Positions 48,801 through 61,300 of a DNA stretch of 64,000 nucleotides are shown here, in pieces. Under the pieces are notes generated by a model. It ran no database searches and was not told the DNA's origin. It saw only the letters and a list, made by a program, of their open reading frames with translations. Positions within the stretch are counted from its first letter, which is position 1, and the number at the start of each line of letters is the position of its first letter. Position numbers and translations under genes: made by a program. The stretch is from Tubulanus polymorphus (taxonomy: Eukaryota; Nemertea; Palaeonemertea; Tubulaniformes; Tubulanidae), in assembly GCF_964204645.1 (NCBI RefSeq), contig NC_134025.1:28984001-29048000 (forward strand), read 5' to 3'.

Positions 48801-50070
48801 GCATCAAATTCTGGAGTCGTTACGTCAAGTCGCGAATCTATCGAACCGATTCAGTTATCGGTCTGTATCAGTCCCGTCAATTTGTCTCAAACGGTCCGGG
48901 GAACGTGCTTTGGGAGATTGTATAACTCGCAGCGCGCCCCGACTGGTTACGAGAACGTGACATTTTTCCAGACAGGCGGCGTGTGGCTTGATCGGCAAAT
49001 ACACTCGTCACACAGTCCGTGAATGATAAAATGAAAGTTTTTTAACGATAAAAACTAAGTCGTGCTAGAATCTAATTTATTTGCATAGACTGAATACCTT
49101 CAGGAGTCGTATAGGGGCAACATTCGATTCCTAATGTTGATTACTGCAGTCGATTTTCCTGAATCGCTAATAAAAAAAAACCATTCATTATCCGTGACAG
49201 TGTTGGAAGGCGGCAATTTGGTGGAGTCACTCGGCATCCAGCTAAAGACATGTTTACCATTTCAGTTACAGGGGCGACCTGGTGACGGGATTCCTCATCT
49301 AGTCTGTTTGGATTGTGCTGGATCGCAATCATATAGATGACAATCGCATGTATTCAGTTACAATTGACGGTAGGAAAGGCAGAACTGATGAATTATTTGC
49401 GCGCGATCCAATGATAGATAACCCGTAATGCAGCGTGACAAACAACGATCTTACAAATCAAATCATTATTTATTGTATGTAACATTCTGAACACAATGAG
49501 TACCAAAATATCGATGCAGAACGTTTTTAGCAGTTTTACGGATTCCATCTATGTTTGATACATAATCATCATCATTTACTATATGCAGCATTCTAAAGCT
49601 TAAACCGTGAAATCGATGTAAAATAACCATTCGCACATAATAATATATTTCTTGTATCATATAATGTAATTATGCTCTACGAAAATGTAAGATCATATCG
49701 CCCACAACGGGGGTCTATTCTTTCGATGAAAAAATACAGAGACAGAAAAGAAACGAAAGAATATTGCAACTATGCTTAATACAAAATGTGGACAACGTAA
49801 TTCATAAACTATATATTTATTATTCAAAATGATGCAATAAAATATGAAAAGCGCAAAGCCCAAAACAACCATTAAACAGCTGGAATCACATATTGTATGA
49901 TCGAAAATCGAATATTCATTTTTGTATTACAAAGCATGCATTTATCAAATAACAACACACAATACTAGTATATAATATTGCACATATTCTTGCTTGTATC
50001 CCTGCGCTCTGTTTACAAAGCGAAAGGCAAAAAAAGAGACGATTGTACAACAACATTGGCTTGAATTGAA
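45826..50070. other. intergenic, no gene seen
   Basis: 4.2 kb with only short open frames that have no domain or splice support. A small hairpin (ATAACTAAGTG and CACTTAGTTAT, about 46219-46247) was noted. Nothing else is recognised. Confidence 0.4.
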
Positions 50071-50076
50071 TTTATT
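50071..50076 (-). terminator. polyadenylation signal AATAAA
   Basis: On the minus strand AATAAA lies 24 bases past the stop of MS4A-like copy 2, implying a very short 3' UTR. Confidence 0.5.
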
Positions 50077-50099
50077 AATTTGTCTAAATATGCTAATTA

Positions 50100-50762
50100 T
50101 CACATGTACGTCATTGTTGGTTCGTGGTGATTGGACGCTGCTAGGTAACCGTCTTTTGTGCGTCGCGTCTTCTTGCGTCGTCGCCGTCTTTTGAGCACCG
50201 AACAACAGACCATCCGACAACAAAACGACGCCTCGAATAGAGACGACGTCGTATGAAGCAAGGTAACAAACAGTCGCGAAGTCAGGAGGATTATGTCGGT
50301 TAAATGTTGATCGTTAAATTTGTGCAAATGTGGCAGCGATAAAGCCGGTTCTCCCGAGTAAAACCATCTAATAGCGTTCAGCAGGTGATAGATAACAAAT
50401 ATGGCTGAAGTTTGCCCGGCTAGTGCTGCCAGGGTGCACGCTATCATACAGGTCACGCACGTACACACCTGTTGACGAGATCCCGCGAGAACTGATAAGG
50501 TAGCGGACGCAAAGCAGATCACCGAAAGCCAAAAGGCGTGGTAATACCAGAACCTCATTTCAACATCGGCGTGTTGTATCGAGTCTATGACGATAACAGC
50601 GATACCGCAGAATACCTGAATAAATCCTAAAATAAGACTGCGTTTACGGAACCGATTACTTGACTCATATTCGCTATAATCACTGTTCGATTCCGTTTCG
50701 CCCGTGTCAGGTTCAATGTCCGAAAATCGGTACTTATCTGTATCAGTCATCACCATTTCCAT
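50100..50762 (-). CDS. MS4A-like four-span membrane protein, copy 2
   Basis: Single-exon CDS of 220 residues with four hydrophobic helices at about 41-61 (SLILGFIQVFCGIAVIVID), 71-93 (FWYYHAFWLSVICFASATL), 101-125 (CVTCMIACTLAALAGQTSAI) and 155-178. It shares with copy 1 the basic turn before TM1 (FRKRS against YRRRS), the HAFW motif at TM2, RLFxxxLL in TM4 and a Cys-rich end (SFCCRMVCC). The tail differs: here it is strongly basic (KRRRRRKKTRR), in copy 1 acidic. An acceptor (exon start 50769) lies 7 bases before the ATG, the same layout as in copy 1. The two are on the same strand 7 kb apart, so an old tandem duplication is likely. Confidence 0.75.
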   Translation of the reverse strand: MEMVMTDTDKYRFSDIEPDTGETESNSDYSEYESSNRFRKRSLILGFIQVFCGIAVIVIDSIQHADVEMRFWYYHAFWLSVICFASATLSVLAGSRQQVCTCVTCMIACTLAALAGQTSAIFVIYHLLNAIRWFYSGEPALSLPHLHKFNDQHLTDIILLTSRLFVTLLHTTSSLFEASFCCRMVCCSVLKRRRRRKKTRRTKDGYLAASNHHEPTMTYM

Positions 50763-51348
50763 CGTTTACCTACAAAATACGAATATGAAACTCTATTATA
50801 TAACGGCGTGCAGGGAACAAAGCAAAATCGTTATAACATATCGTTTGAATCTTCTAACAACTTCAAAGCGCCGAATATTAAGTCTGTGATTAATATCATA
50901 CTGCTTCCTTCAATATTGTAATGGTGTCCAACGGCAAGCGAAATAACACCGTCAGAAAACAAGCAGCGACATTTTCACCCTGGATGAAACTAAAACGCAC
51001 CTCAGGGCGACGCATTAGACAGGAAATTTAGCTATTTCTATATATCTATATATGTATGTTCATCTGCAAAGCAGATTAATATGAATACATGCGAGAAAAA
51101 ATAATATTCAGATTATCTCGAATAGAGCGAGATAAGCGATACAATATATACCTCATAGTCATACATGTATCTGTCTTATATTTTTGCCGGATAAAGGACC
51201 GAGTACATTGATCTGTAAGGATATTACCGCCGAAAGTCTTAGTTAAATGAGATAACAAGACAGATCGGGTTAACACTAATAAATGATAAATGATGGACTT
51301 GTCGTGATAGAATTGTAAGTCGAAGCTACGAAACATGAAGATGCTTAC

Positions 51349-51598
<250 letters not shown>

Positions 51599-51599
51599 G

Positions 51600-54561
51600 C
51601 CATATTGGCCGTCAAAAGCATAAGTGGTTGATTAAACGAAAATACAGTTAACTAACTGTCAATTGACGTCCAATATGACGAGCTGTGGTGTGACGTAGGT
51701 TAAACGTGTTTACAGCGTCTTATACACTGACTTAATAAAAACAGGCAGAATCTAATCAGGCAAAATTACATAAACCACAATCCTTTTATTGTCATATATA
51801 ATATTAGCGGCGTTAATGTTTTATATGTATCTATTCAGATCACGCAGATCTCGAGTCGACCTCGCGAGTACATTCAACCACCATGTTTAATCCGTCCACA
51901 AATCTACTGATTTGGACAATTTGTTGCCGGTTAATGACAAGCTAGACACCGTCTGTCAATTACGATAATCACAACGCAAAGGTTGATGGTGGAAATCCGA
52001 CGCCCTTCTCTCATATTCGCTACTTTGTTTTCGCTTCATCTGATGTCCATTTTGATACCGCGTTCACGTTCGTTTTGTTATTGGTCGACATCGGTCGTGA
52101 TAACCAATTTCCTTCGCAAATCATCGTGATATTGACCGCTACATTTCCAATAATATTTTTGCACCTAGTCTGTCTCTTCATAAGCAAGTATTTCTGTATA
52201 AAGGCGCTGTCATTCCGGCGACAACATTAACGGATTTACCTTCCTAACTGCAACAAAAAATCTCGATCTTTCGTGCGAACCGGTGGACAATCACTCTACG
52301 GGGAATGTTTTCATCTATCAATATCTCATGGCAAAGACAGCGAGCACTCGAAAGATATCAATCTAAAAAATTCTTTCCGCAACTCGCAATCCTCTCGAAC
52401 TTGATATTCTGCAGGAAATCAAAATGTTTTTTTTCAAAAATGAAACCCTGAACATGTCGTCGCTGAATAACTGACGAATTCTGTTTCATTCGCGGTAATG
52501 TGAGAAGTCAAACCAATTCGCCATTAACATTAACGCACGATCAATTCGATCGTAAAAGATCTGAAAGAGTCGTTCGGATGAAATTCATTTGAACAAAAAT
52601 ATTTTCTCTTTAAAACGCATTAAAAATCTACGTAAAACTTTTCAAATTGCACACAAGCCGCTCATAAGAATTCACGTGTGTAATTATCAGTAATTAACTG
52701 TGTGCAGAAATCTCTGTCTCAGACGTGCTGTGAATACTCGGGCGACAGGAGCTGCAGATCTTTTTGACAAACTGATTACAGCTCTCTGTTCAACGAACTA
52801 GTAAGTCTGGGGTTAACATTTCTTAGAAAGAGACCTCCGGTTTGGCTAAGGCCTGATATGATACTTTATAGATTGAAGGCAAGTTCTTCATCTTCGGCGA
52901 TTGATACAGTTACTGAGAGTATGCTGATCAGTAATAAAATCGATACAGTGTAAATCCGTGATTTACCAGTACTTGGCTGCCAATTGTACCCAAGGTCACG
53001 GAGCCGTCGGCATTAGAATGAACAGTTGCTAATGATACGAATGATTACCGCAATTGGTTACATGGTCGGCTGATGTTGATCACCTATTCTCTTTCTGGAT
53101 GACGCCGTTTCAAATAATACAGACAGATGCCTGCGCTCTGTATTTCATCATGATAAATGAGCAATATGGGTATGCGTCAGAAAAGTGCCCGAAATTGAGA
53201 TGAATGGTGGTCCGAACAAAGTCACTAATTTCCAAATATCCGAACGAAAATATCAGTCGAATTGACCACGCCCTAATGATTGATATATGTTTATAATAGT
53301 CATCGCAATATTGATCTATTACGTTCGTGGCGAGATATATCAAAATATCCAGGGAAGCGTGAATTATAGGTGCATTGAAGATTAGATAAAATATCTAATG
53401 GAAAGTTCTACGAGGGGAACACCTGGTTATGTCGTATAATTGTCGGTTACTTGCAGCCATCGTCGATTAGTAATGAATTCATTCATAATGAATAAACCAC
53501 GTTTCTTTTAAAGAAATATTCCTAACCGCTTTATCGAGGAGCATTTGAGTATATTCCGGCAACTATTCTGTATGCATCAATTGCTGTATTTTTGGTTCAA
53601 TTTCACTGACGAAAAGACTAGGCGAACTTGTGGTTTGTATGAAACGAACATGACATAAACCGAGTAATATGTCACGTATAGAAAGAGAGAGAGGTAAGTT
53701 ACGTGATTAACACTGCCATAGAATGCTACGTATCCATCCATTTACCTAATTGCTTGCTGTTAAATCGGTTTGGTGACATCGTAGTTCACTTATCACGAGT
53801 ATGAAGTCCGGTTAATCGCAGTATATCGTATTCACCAGAAAGCACTTATGTTAAAACGTCTTTGTGCATCGCGGTCGTAATTTAAAAGCAAATGTTGATA
53901 CTAGAACTAACCACCGAGCAGGTATAACTAACTAATCTCAAAATGACTACCGTTGTACGATAAGGTCTGATATACGTCGACTGTCAGAGAGGCAACGCCG
54001 CACCCCTTGCAGTTATTCGGCTTCTGTCTGAAAATTCTGACGTGTCGAAAGATGATGCACTGGAATGATGTAAGATGAAGTAATGGAATGGATAGTCAAA
54101 TAGAAGAAGTGAATATAAGCCTTTTTCTAAATCGACGGTCTCGCCCTGTATAATTGTCAGAACCCAGACGAGACGTTCGAGAGAACATTTCCAGACGCGC
54201 TAATTACCGTAACATCACGGTTTACATACTTAATTAAAGAGCACATATGCCGAGAAAGGATTAATTTGCGCTCGCAATAAGAATTCTCCGATAACCAATT
54301 TCCACATAATTCAGATAAGTATATTTCTCAACATTGGAGCTAATAATGATTGAAGAGACTCGGTTCTCGCGGCCGACAGCTTGACAGTTGAGATGACTGG
54401 AAAGGTTTATGTCACCACCGACAGAAATCCGGTAAAATAACACTCTTTGTACTGTATAGAGTTATGTTCTTATTGCCCACATCTTTTAACACATAGAGGG
54501 TTCATATACATTACTTATAAAATATCACGATTGATAGAACACTATATCCGTGTTGACGCGA
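51600..54561. other. intergenic, no gene seen
   Basis: About 3 kb, AT-rich, with only short open frames. No splice-bordered exon, repeat or RNA gene is recognised. Confidence 0.4.
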
Positions 54562-54748
54562 TGTAGAGAGAATCCCACAATTATAACGAAAAAGTCCGAA
54601 AATGAAACTTCGAGATAGTAGTTTATTTCAACGTTTCGACCTTTTTCTGAAGATGACTATTAGGATAAAGTCGAAACGTTGAAATAAACTACTATCTCGA
54701 AGTTTCATTTTCGGACTTTTTCGTTATAATTGTGGGATTCTCTCTACA
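54562..54748. repeat. perfect 79-base inverted repeat (foldback) with hammerhead-like core
   Basis: The left arm 54562-54640 and right arm 54670-54748 are exact reverse complements over 79 bases, separated by a 29-base spacer. The spacer and start of the right arm contain CTGAAGA (54647-54653), then GAC, a loop, GTC, then GAAAC (54673-54677). This matches the CUGANGA ... GAAA core of a hammerhead ribozyme with a 3-bp stem II. Similar CTGAAGA..CGAAACG sequence is typical of terminal regions of Penelope-like retroelements, from which this may derive. Identical arms mean a young event or active repair between arms. No flanking duplication was found. Confidence 0.85.
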
Positions 54749-55305
54749 CTAATAAAATATACCAATATATTCAGTACAGTCTGGTCCAATTTTCCTTTTG
54801 CGAAATGAATTGTAAAACTCGGCAGTAAAGCAGTGAATTGAATGAATGACAGAAAGAGATCGATAAATCAACGCTCGCGTATTATAGAAAATCTATACAA
54901 CAAAATCAAGCTAAAATATTGTTTTAAATCAATAATCATCGCTGTCGGTCAATAAATCGATGCTACGCCAAAGGCAACAGCTCCAGCACGTGCTGCTAAC
55001 GTGTGATGATCATACCAACACGACTGAAATCTACTGCAGTGATATTAATCTAACCATATACGATTTCAAACGAGGTGTTCGAACATGACTCGCGTCTCTT
55101 ATATCTGCGTGAAATGGATGAAAAGTTAGACATAGAAATGAGACATAAGATATATGCTGGAACGCCGCGTGACTGTCTTTCACGTTCCCGGAAAGAGAAC
55201 TCTTCAAAGGCAGAGCTATTTTAATACGATTACCACGTCTTACTTCCTGTACATATATAATCCGCTAAGTAATGTATACGTCACTTCCGCCTGCGGAATA
55301 CACAC

Positions 55306-55307
<2 letters not shown>

Positions 55308-55377
<70 letters not shown>
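55308..55377. repeat. (AT)n microsatellite
   Basis: About 70 bases of uninterrupted AT dinucleotide repeat. Confidence 0.97.
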
Positions 55378-55379
<2 letters not shown>

Positions 55380-58300
55380 TTGATGATATATACAGGGATG
55401 ATAAGTGACCTAAGTTAACGACCCTAGCCCTAATCCTAAAACACAGTCTTTGAGGTATCGTTTCATCCCTGGATGTACATGTTCGGCTGTTTCATCAGGT
55501 ATTATCGATGGCTCTACATTTCCTTTTTGAAAATTTCTCTCTGACATGAGTTATTGTCGATAAATTCTCAAATAGTTTTGACAAAGGGCTCTTCAAACAT
55601 GTGTTACTGGCACACTTAACATGTTGTAGCCTATGTCTGTATTTACGTATCTTAAAATACTTCAAATTCCTACTCAAATACCTATAACACGTGTATAGTA
55701 AGTGGTTTGGGGTCGATGTAAATGCTGGATTAACTTTTGTTGCGTGAAACCATGTGAACTGGAAGAGGAGGGATCTAGTCGGATGAGAATTAGGCCTATC
55801 GCATATAGGCGAAAGTCTCGAAACAGTCGTCCGAAACATTTTACTTGAGACTAACGTTGAAAATGAAATTTGAAATATGAATAAACAATGAGTTTTTCTT
55901 CGATATGTATGATGTCAAAACAACGCGAAATGAAATATCCCCAATAGATTAGTATATTTTATTTGTGTTTTCGTACAAGCATCAATCGTGTCTCATACGA
56001 TTTGTCTGAAATTTTGTCAAATAAAAGACAAGTAATTTGTGGCTGTATTGCGAGTGACATGAATTGAACTGCTGTTATTTTATCCACCACTGAACAATCT
56101 GTTATACGAACAGTGTTAGTTCAATCGAGCGAATAAATATTTGTGAAGATCGAATTCCTACCGAAAGTGTTTTACCCATTGATTTAATCAAATAAAACAG
56201 ACACCGTATGATTTATCAGACACAGCGAGGATTTTACCGTCGATCATAGGCGAGAGAGGGATGAATCCGAATCCAGTTCCCCTTTTGTGAGTTAAAGAGT
56301 AGACTCTAAAACGAAATCGGTTTAGAGTCAACTTTCAGTAGAATTAGTTCATTTTTTCAATGTTTAATCACGGAGTCAAATCCCACAATTCAGAACTATG
56401 GAACTGGTTCCAGAACAAATACCGTGAATATTATATAGATTTGTTACATTGTACACTACGTACCTTTAGTTAGCGAGGTATCTTCCGGTTTTTTGTCTGT
56501 ATCCTAGGTAACTAGAGAATCCACGTTGGGTCTCATACATATCAACCAGTATAACACGATAGAGTATCGTCACCAATCAATGTATTCCTAAAATGAATGA
56601 TAAAAATGACGTTAACGATCAACGGTTGAAAATGTCGGTTTTTACGACGATAAGAATTGTTTCAGTGTTTGCACCTCAGCGCAGTCTCAAAATATCCGCC
56701 GAGCATTTCCTGCACAAGAAACAAGAATCTTTGAACGCGCATCTACTAGACAACTTTTCCAGATGTCAGATACATGCGCTAACTGTTTTACATCCACTTG
56801 ATTTTTTTCCGTTTCGCCGATATCTATTCGGCATCGAATGAACATCTATCTATCGCTGGAAGATAGATCGTTCGTAAGAGTCGTGGAAAAATCTGATGCG
56901 CTCCGTGTCAAACTGTTGCTTGTCTCGGGAGTTTGAACGCGACGATCTTTAATAGATAAATCCGCCTACAACTCCATCATCCGACAAGACCGAACTGTTA
57001 CGAAGTCGGTCGATCAAAAACCAGTCATATTCATATCGTGTCTATAGTAAAGAAATGATTCCAGTTATTTTCACATCTTCGGCTCCGCTGTATACAACAT
57101 ACAAATCAATTCCAGTTGTTTAGAGCTACGTATTTCCGTAAATATCAGGTGGATTGTGTAGTCTGCGTACGTGATTCACAGACTGAACGATGCAACGTGT
57201 GAAATACGCAGTGTCACTGGCGCTGTAAACACTCTTTGCCTCGACGACTTGTCGCATGTTTACGACGAACGCGATTTATAAGTTGAGTAGGACACTAAAG
57301 CTCCTTAAAATACACCGTCAAAAGTAATTGGTTATTCTCCGCATGAACACGATCTATCATTAATTTGACCTTTTACCAGTAACGGTATCCGGAAACCTTT
57401 AAATACCTTACCAGGCTTCAAATTCCGAAAAATAGTTCTCGCAAGTGATCCAACAGATCTGTAATTAATGCGTTTAGCGTTATTTGCTTTAAAAGCTGAA
57501 ATCAAAGGAAATCTCGAAGACAATAATGTAGGCGTACTACCCGCGGGCTGCTTTCAGCTTTTATTTTTTTCATACGCCTTGATTACATGTTCCGTGAAAT
57601 CGGGCTAATGATTAACAAGCAAGTAAATAAGCGTCGAACATTTTCACAAAATGAATTCGTTCAATGCGGTCGCGTTGCCAGTGTTTTTGTATGCGCACGA
57701 GATGCAGCAAGAAGAGAAAGAATGAGAGATTAAAAAAACTGTCATGATTAGCCTAACGGGACTCCTTACAATATTCATAGGTGCATCTACGTACATACAC
57801 TCGATCAGTGTCTAACGCTTGTTCAGTTTTTCTTTTACGGTAAAAACTGTTCTTTTAGCTAACCAATTTCTTCTCGCGAGCTACGAACGGTTAAAAGCAT
57901 AAAACAGTCGTTTCCAGATTGCATGGTCGGGCCAGCGATCAACGAACTAGAAATCTACTGTGACCAACCATCCACACTGATCGAGCAGCGTTAACACGAA
58001 TACTGCGTCTACTGAAAATGCCGTAAAACACAATCTGACAAGTGAGGCGTGATTTGATCATTCACTATACCAATTTATCTCCTGACAATAATCTAAGAGA
58101 TGCCGCCGGGGTTCAACGTGTCGATTCTTTTTACTGTAGCGTGAACGCCAATGCTTCAGTTCTCCTGGGCAAATAACAGTTGAAATATTTATGCATTTCG
58201 AAGCAATCAACTTACATAGCACATCGGATGTAACAGTAGTTAGTTATAATTGTAGCCTTAATTCAATAAATGAAAACAAATTTGACGAATATATGCGTTG

Positions 58301-61300
58301 ACAATACAGAAACCACAGTTTGCCGAGGGAGATTTGCGGCATTATCGGTAGCGCTATAGTGTCTAGTAGTATTTCCTTATTTAACAACATCTTCATCGCG
58401 AATAGAGTGGTTTATCGGGTACTCCCGTGAAGGTAATCGTGGATGACTGAATTTTATCTCCTCGCGTGCTGCTAGAAATTGACGCAATAAAGTTAAGAAC
58501 ATCGACGCAATAAACTACGCATCCCTGCGACGTTTATAGTTCTAATAAAGAAGGTGATAACATTCATATAATATTATCAGATTGTATACACGAAATGATG
58601 ACCAAATATAGAGAATATCAATTATCTCATCTACAACTCTTTCATGTTGGCTCTTTCTTTTTTATTCTTCCCTCGCGATAGACTCGCAGGAAAAAACCCC
58701 TTCGACGTGATAGTGTTGTTAAGACAATCCCAAATGAAAACTGCATACCTCGCTGGAGGCAAAGCTAAACACAAAGATAGATTATCAAATGCCTTTCCCA
58801 TTATGATGGTTATAAATCAGAGCTAATAGTATTTTTGCTACTGTGTTTTTGTCAATTCTAGAGGGATACAGGTTTATCAGCCGATTATTCATGCCATTAA
58901 CATGTCGCACATCAAAGTGAAGGCACATCTAAATGTCGGGTAATTTTGTCAATTTGGTAAGTAATACAGCCCCTTCCAGCAAAGACATCGGTAATTATGG
59001 CAAATTATTCTAACGTAGAGACACATTTAAGTTCCTGATTTACATATAACGAATTCGACAAATAACGGCCAGTAACAGTGGGATAGATCTGCGAACTGAA
59101 TGAGCTATAAACAGTTGCTTTTCGAAAGACTTTCCGCGCTGTTCCCTCTAAAAACATACCTAATCAACGAATTTGAGCGTTTAATAAGAATTCCTGGCAT
59201 GCCATAGACAGGAGATTACGATGTGTCGCGTTGGACAACTAAATAATCGCCGTTCTGGCTGAAAGTTGCCATTTATACCGTTTGCCATCATTCGCGTACA
59301 GAGATTTGGGTTCACATATTTCCGCATGATAATTGATCCCGGAAGTGGAATCTATTTACGTTAGATAGAGATGGCTGGAAAAGTTCGTGATCTGATTTGG
59401 AAACAACACGACAGATTGGTCTGTGTCGGCTGTGAGCACCGTTTGTACATAGCAACCGCCTTATAAATGTTTAATAATGATAGCAACTTTTTAAGGGTCT
59501 AAATCCAGGTGTGAATGCAGGGTACCTCACACGAGACACACACACAAATCTGAAATGCCCAATCTTGAAGAAAGGCAGAGAAAAAATTCAAACATTGACA
59601 ACTTTGAAAATGTTTTATGAGGCAAAATTTCCTCAGTAAAAATCTCTGAGATTATTTTTTTGGGTGGTAGCTAGGGTCGTGCAATTCTCGCCTAAAAAAT
59701 TATTTCACCGGGAACCTGAATGAATAGGGCGCTCTGCAAGTTGCACATTGCCTAATCGGTTATTGATTCATAAGGAGCCTTTTTTGAAGAAATAACCCTT
59801 TTCATCTGGCTAGGTAGTCAAGAATTGATCCCTGGATCTACCCCTGAAATCAACCTTGAAAAGTCCGCGTAGGCCACACTATCTTTGACGAGAAAATCTC
59901 CGAACATAAGTCCGTATATCGAACGATATCTGATATAAACGGCGTCCACTGTCGCCGCCAGAATCTCGTATAAATCCACATTTAATCAGTTCTTTCACCA
60001 CGTGAATTAACTGACACAAGACAAGCGTTCTTTCCTAATGCCATGTCTGACATATAACGGTCCATTCTAAAAAACTGATCGAACATAAAACCAATACATA
60101 TAAGTACGTAGGCCCTCTATGACAATTTCAGTCTAACAATACGTCATTATTGGAGAACGTTCTACAGTGTAGATATCGTGAAACTGAGGACAAAAAAAAA
60201 TCCAAAATAGTGTAATGGTACTGGAGCATTCCCAACTGATGAAATGCGATTAGAGATCCGTTCACTATGAAGTTAAGGAGGTTCATATTCGGTCGAATAT
60301 CGGATCGTTTTAGTGCGATATCGTATTTATTTATCAACTCGTATCAGATTTTACGGAAAAAGGAACGCGGTAAGTTCTCATGAGCAAGTATAGGAATCAA
60401 TTTTGAGCTGTGGTATGTGAACATGTACGTATGTAATCGAGAGGAGTCCGCAATTAATTGTAAAGAGAAAAAATGTTTAATGAGCCACGCGCCTGAAACA
60501 TGGAAGAATCCTCGGTAAAACAACAGCCACGTAAAAGCAATGCATTTCTTTTCCGTTCAATACTTTCCATTACGAGTCTTCCAGACATCACATCCGGATA
60601 ATTAAACGGTCTGGCAAAGCGTCGAGCAGTTGTTCCAGTTTACACGATAGGAAAAAACATTCAAATTTCGAAATCCAGAAGTATAGTTTTTGAAACTTAA
60701 TAGTTTTGATAAAAAAAGAACAGATTTATTTTACCTTATATCTGAATACATCAGCAACACGAGCTCCTAGGATCCGTATGATAATAATCAGACTATAAGC
60801 AGTGTTCTGGTTATAAACTGAGAGATATTCCACGTCCTTAGATGAAATCACGTGCATTCCATGCAAAACAGTCGCCGGTGATGTATAAAAATTATCATCA
60901 CATCTCTATAGCTACTGCACTATTTACCTGTCCGCCCGTTATGAAGCAACGTCCCAGTAATAATGGGGCATGAGTCACACAGTTCCACTAACACACTCTT
61001 CTCTTACTGTTATGATATAGCCATTACCGACAATTCTGTAGTTTCATTAGTACCAGGTGGATGTTGTCACAAGCTAGACGCGTTAAATGATTTTATAATG
61101 TACAAGAGGCTTACAACATATACAGTTCCTGCAATACAATTGAAAACCAATGAAATCCGCAGTGGACTCAACGTCACATTCAATGAATCAAAATTACCAC
61201 TGATGAAGACGCCTTGGAATAATCGTAGATTAGAACCCTAAGGTGACACTCTCAAACGGGAACACAGATTGTGAACGAAAATCTTACAAATTAAGCTTCT

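Noticed and set aside
55495-55839. 114-codon minus-strand open frame
   Set aside because: Composition is not protein-like, no motif is seen, and it has no flanking splice sites; perhaps repeat remnant.
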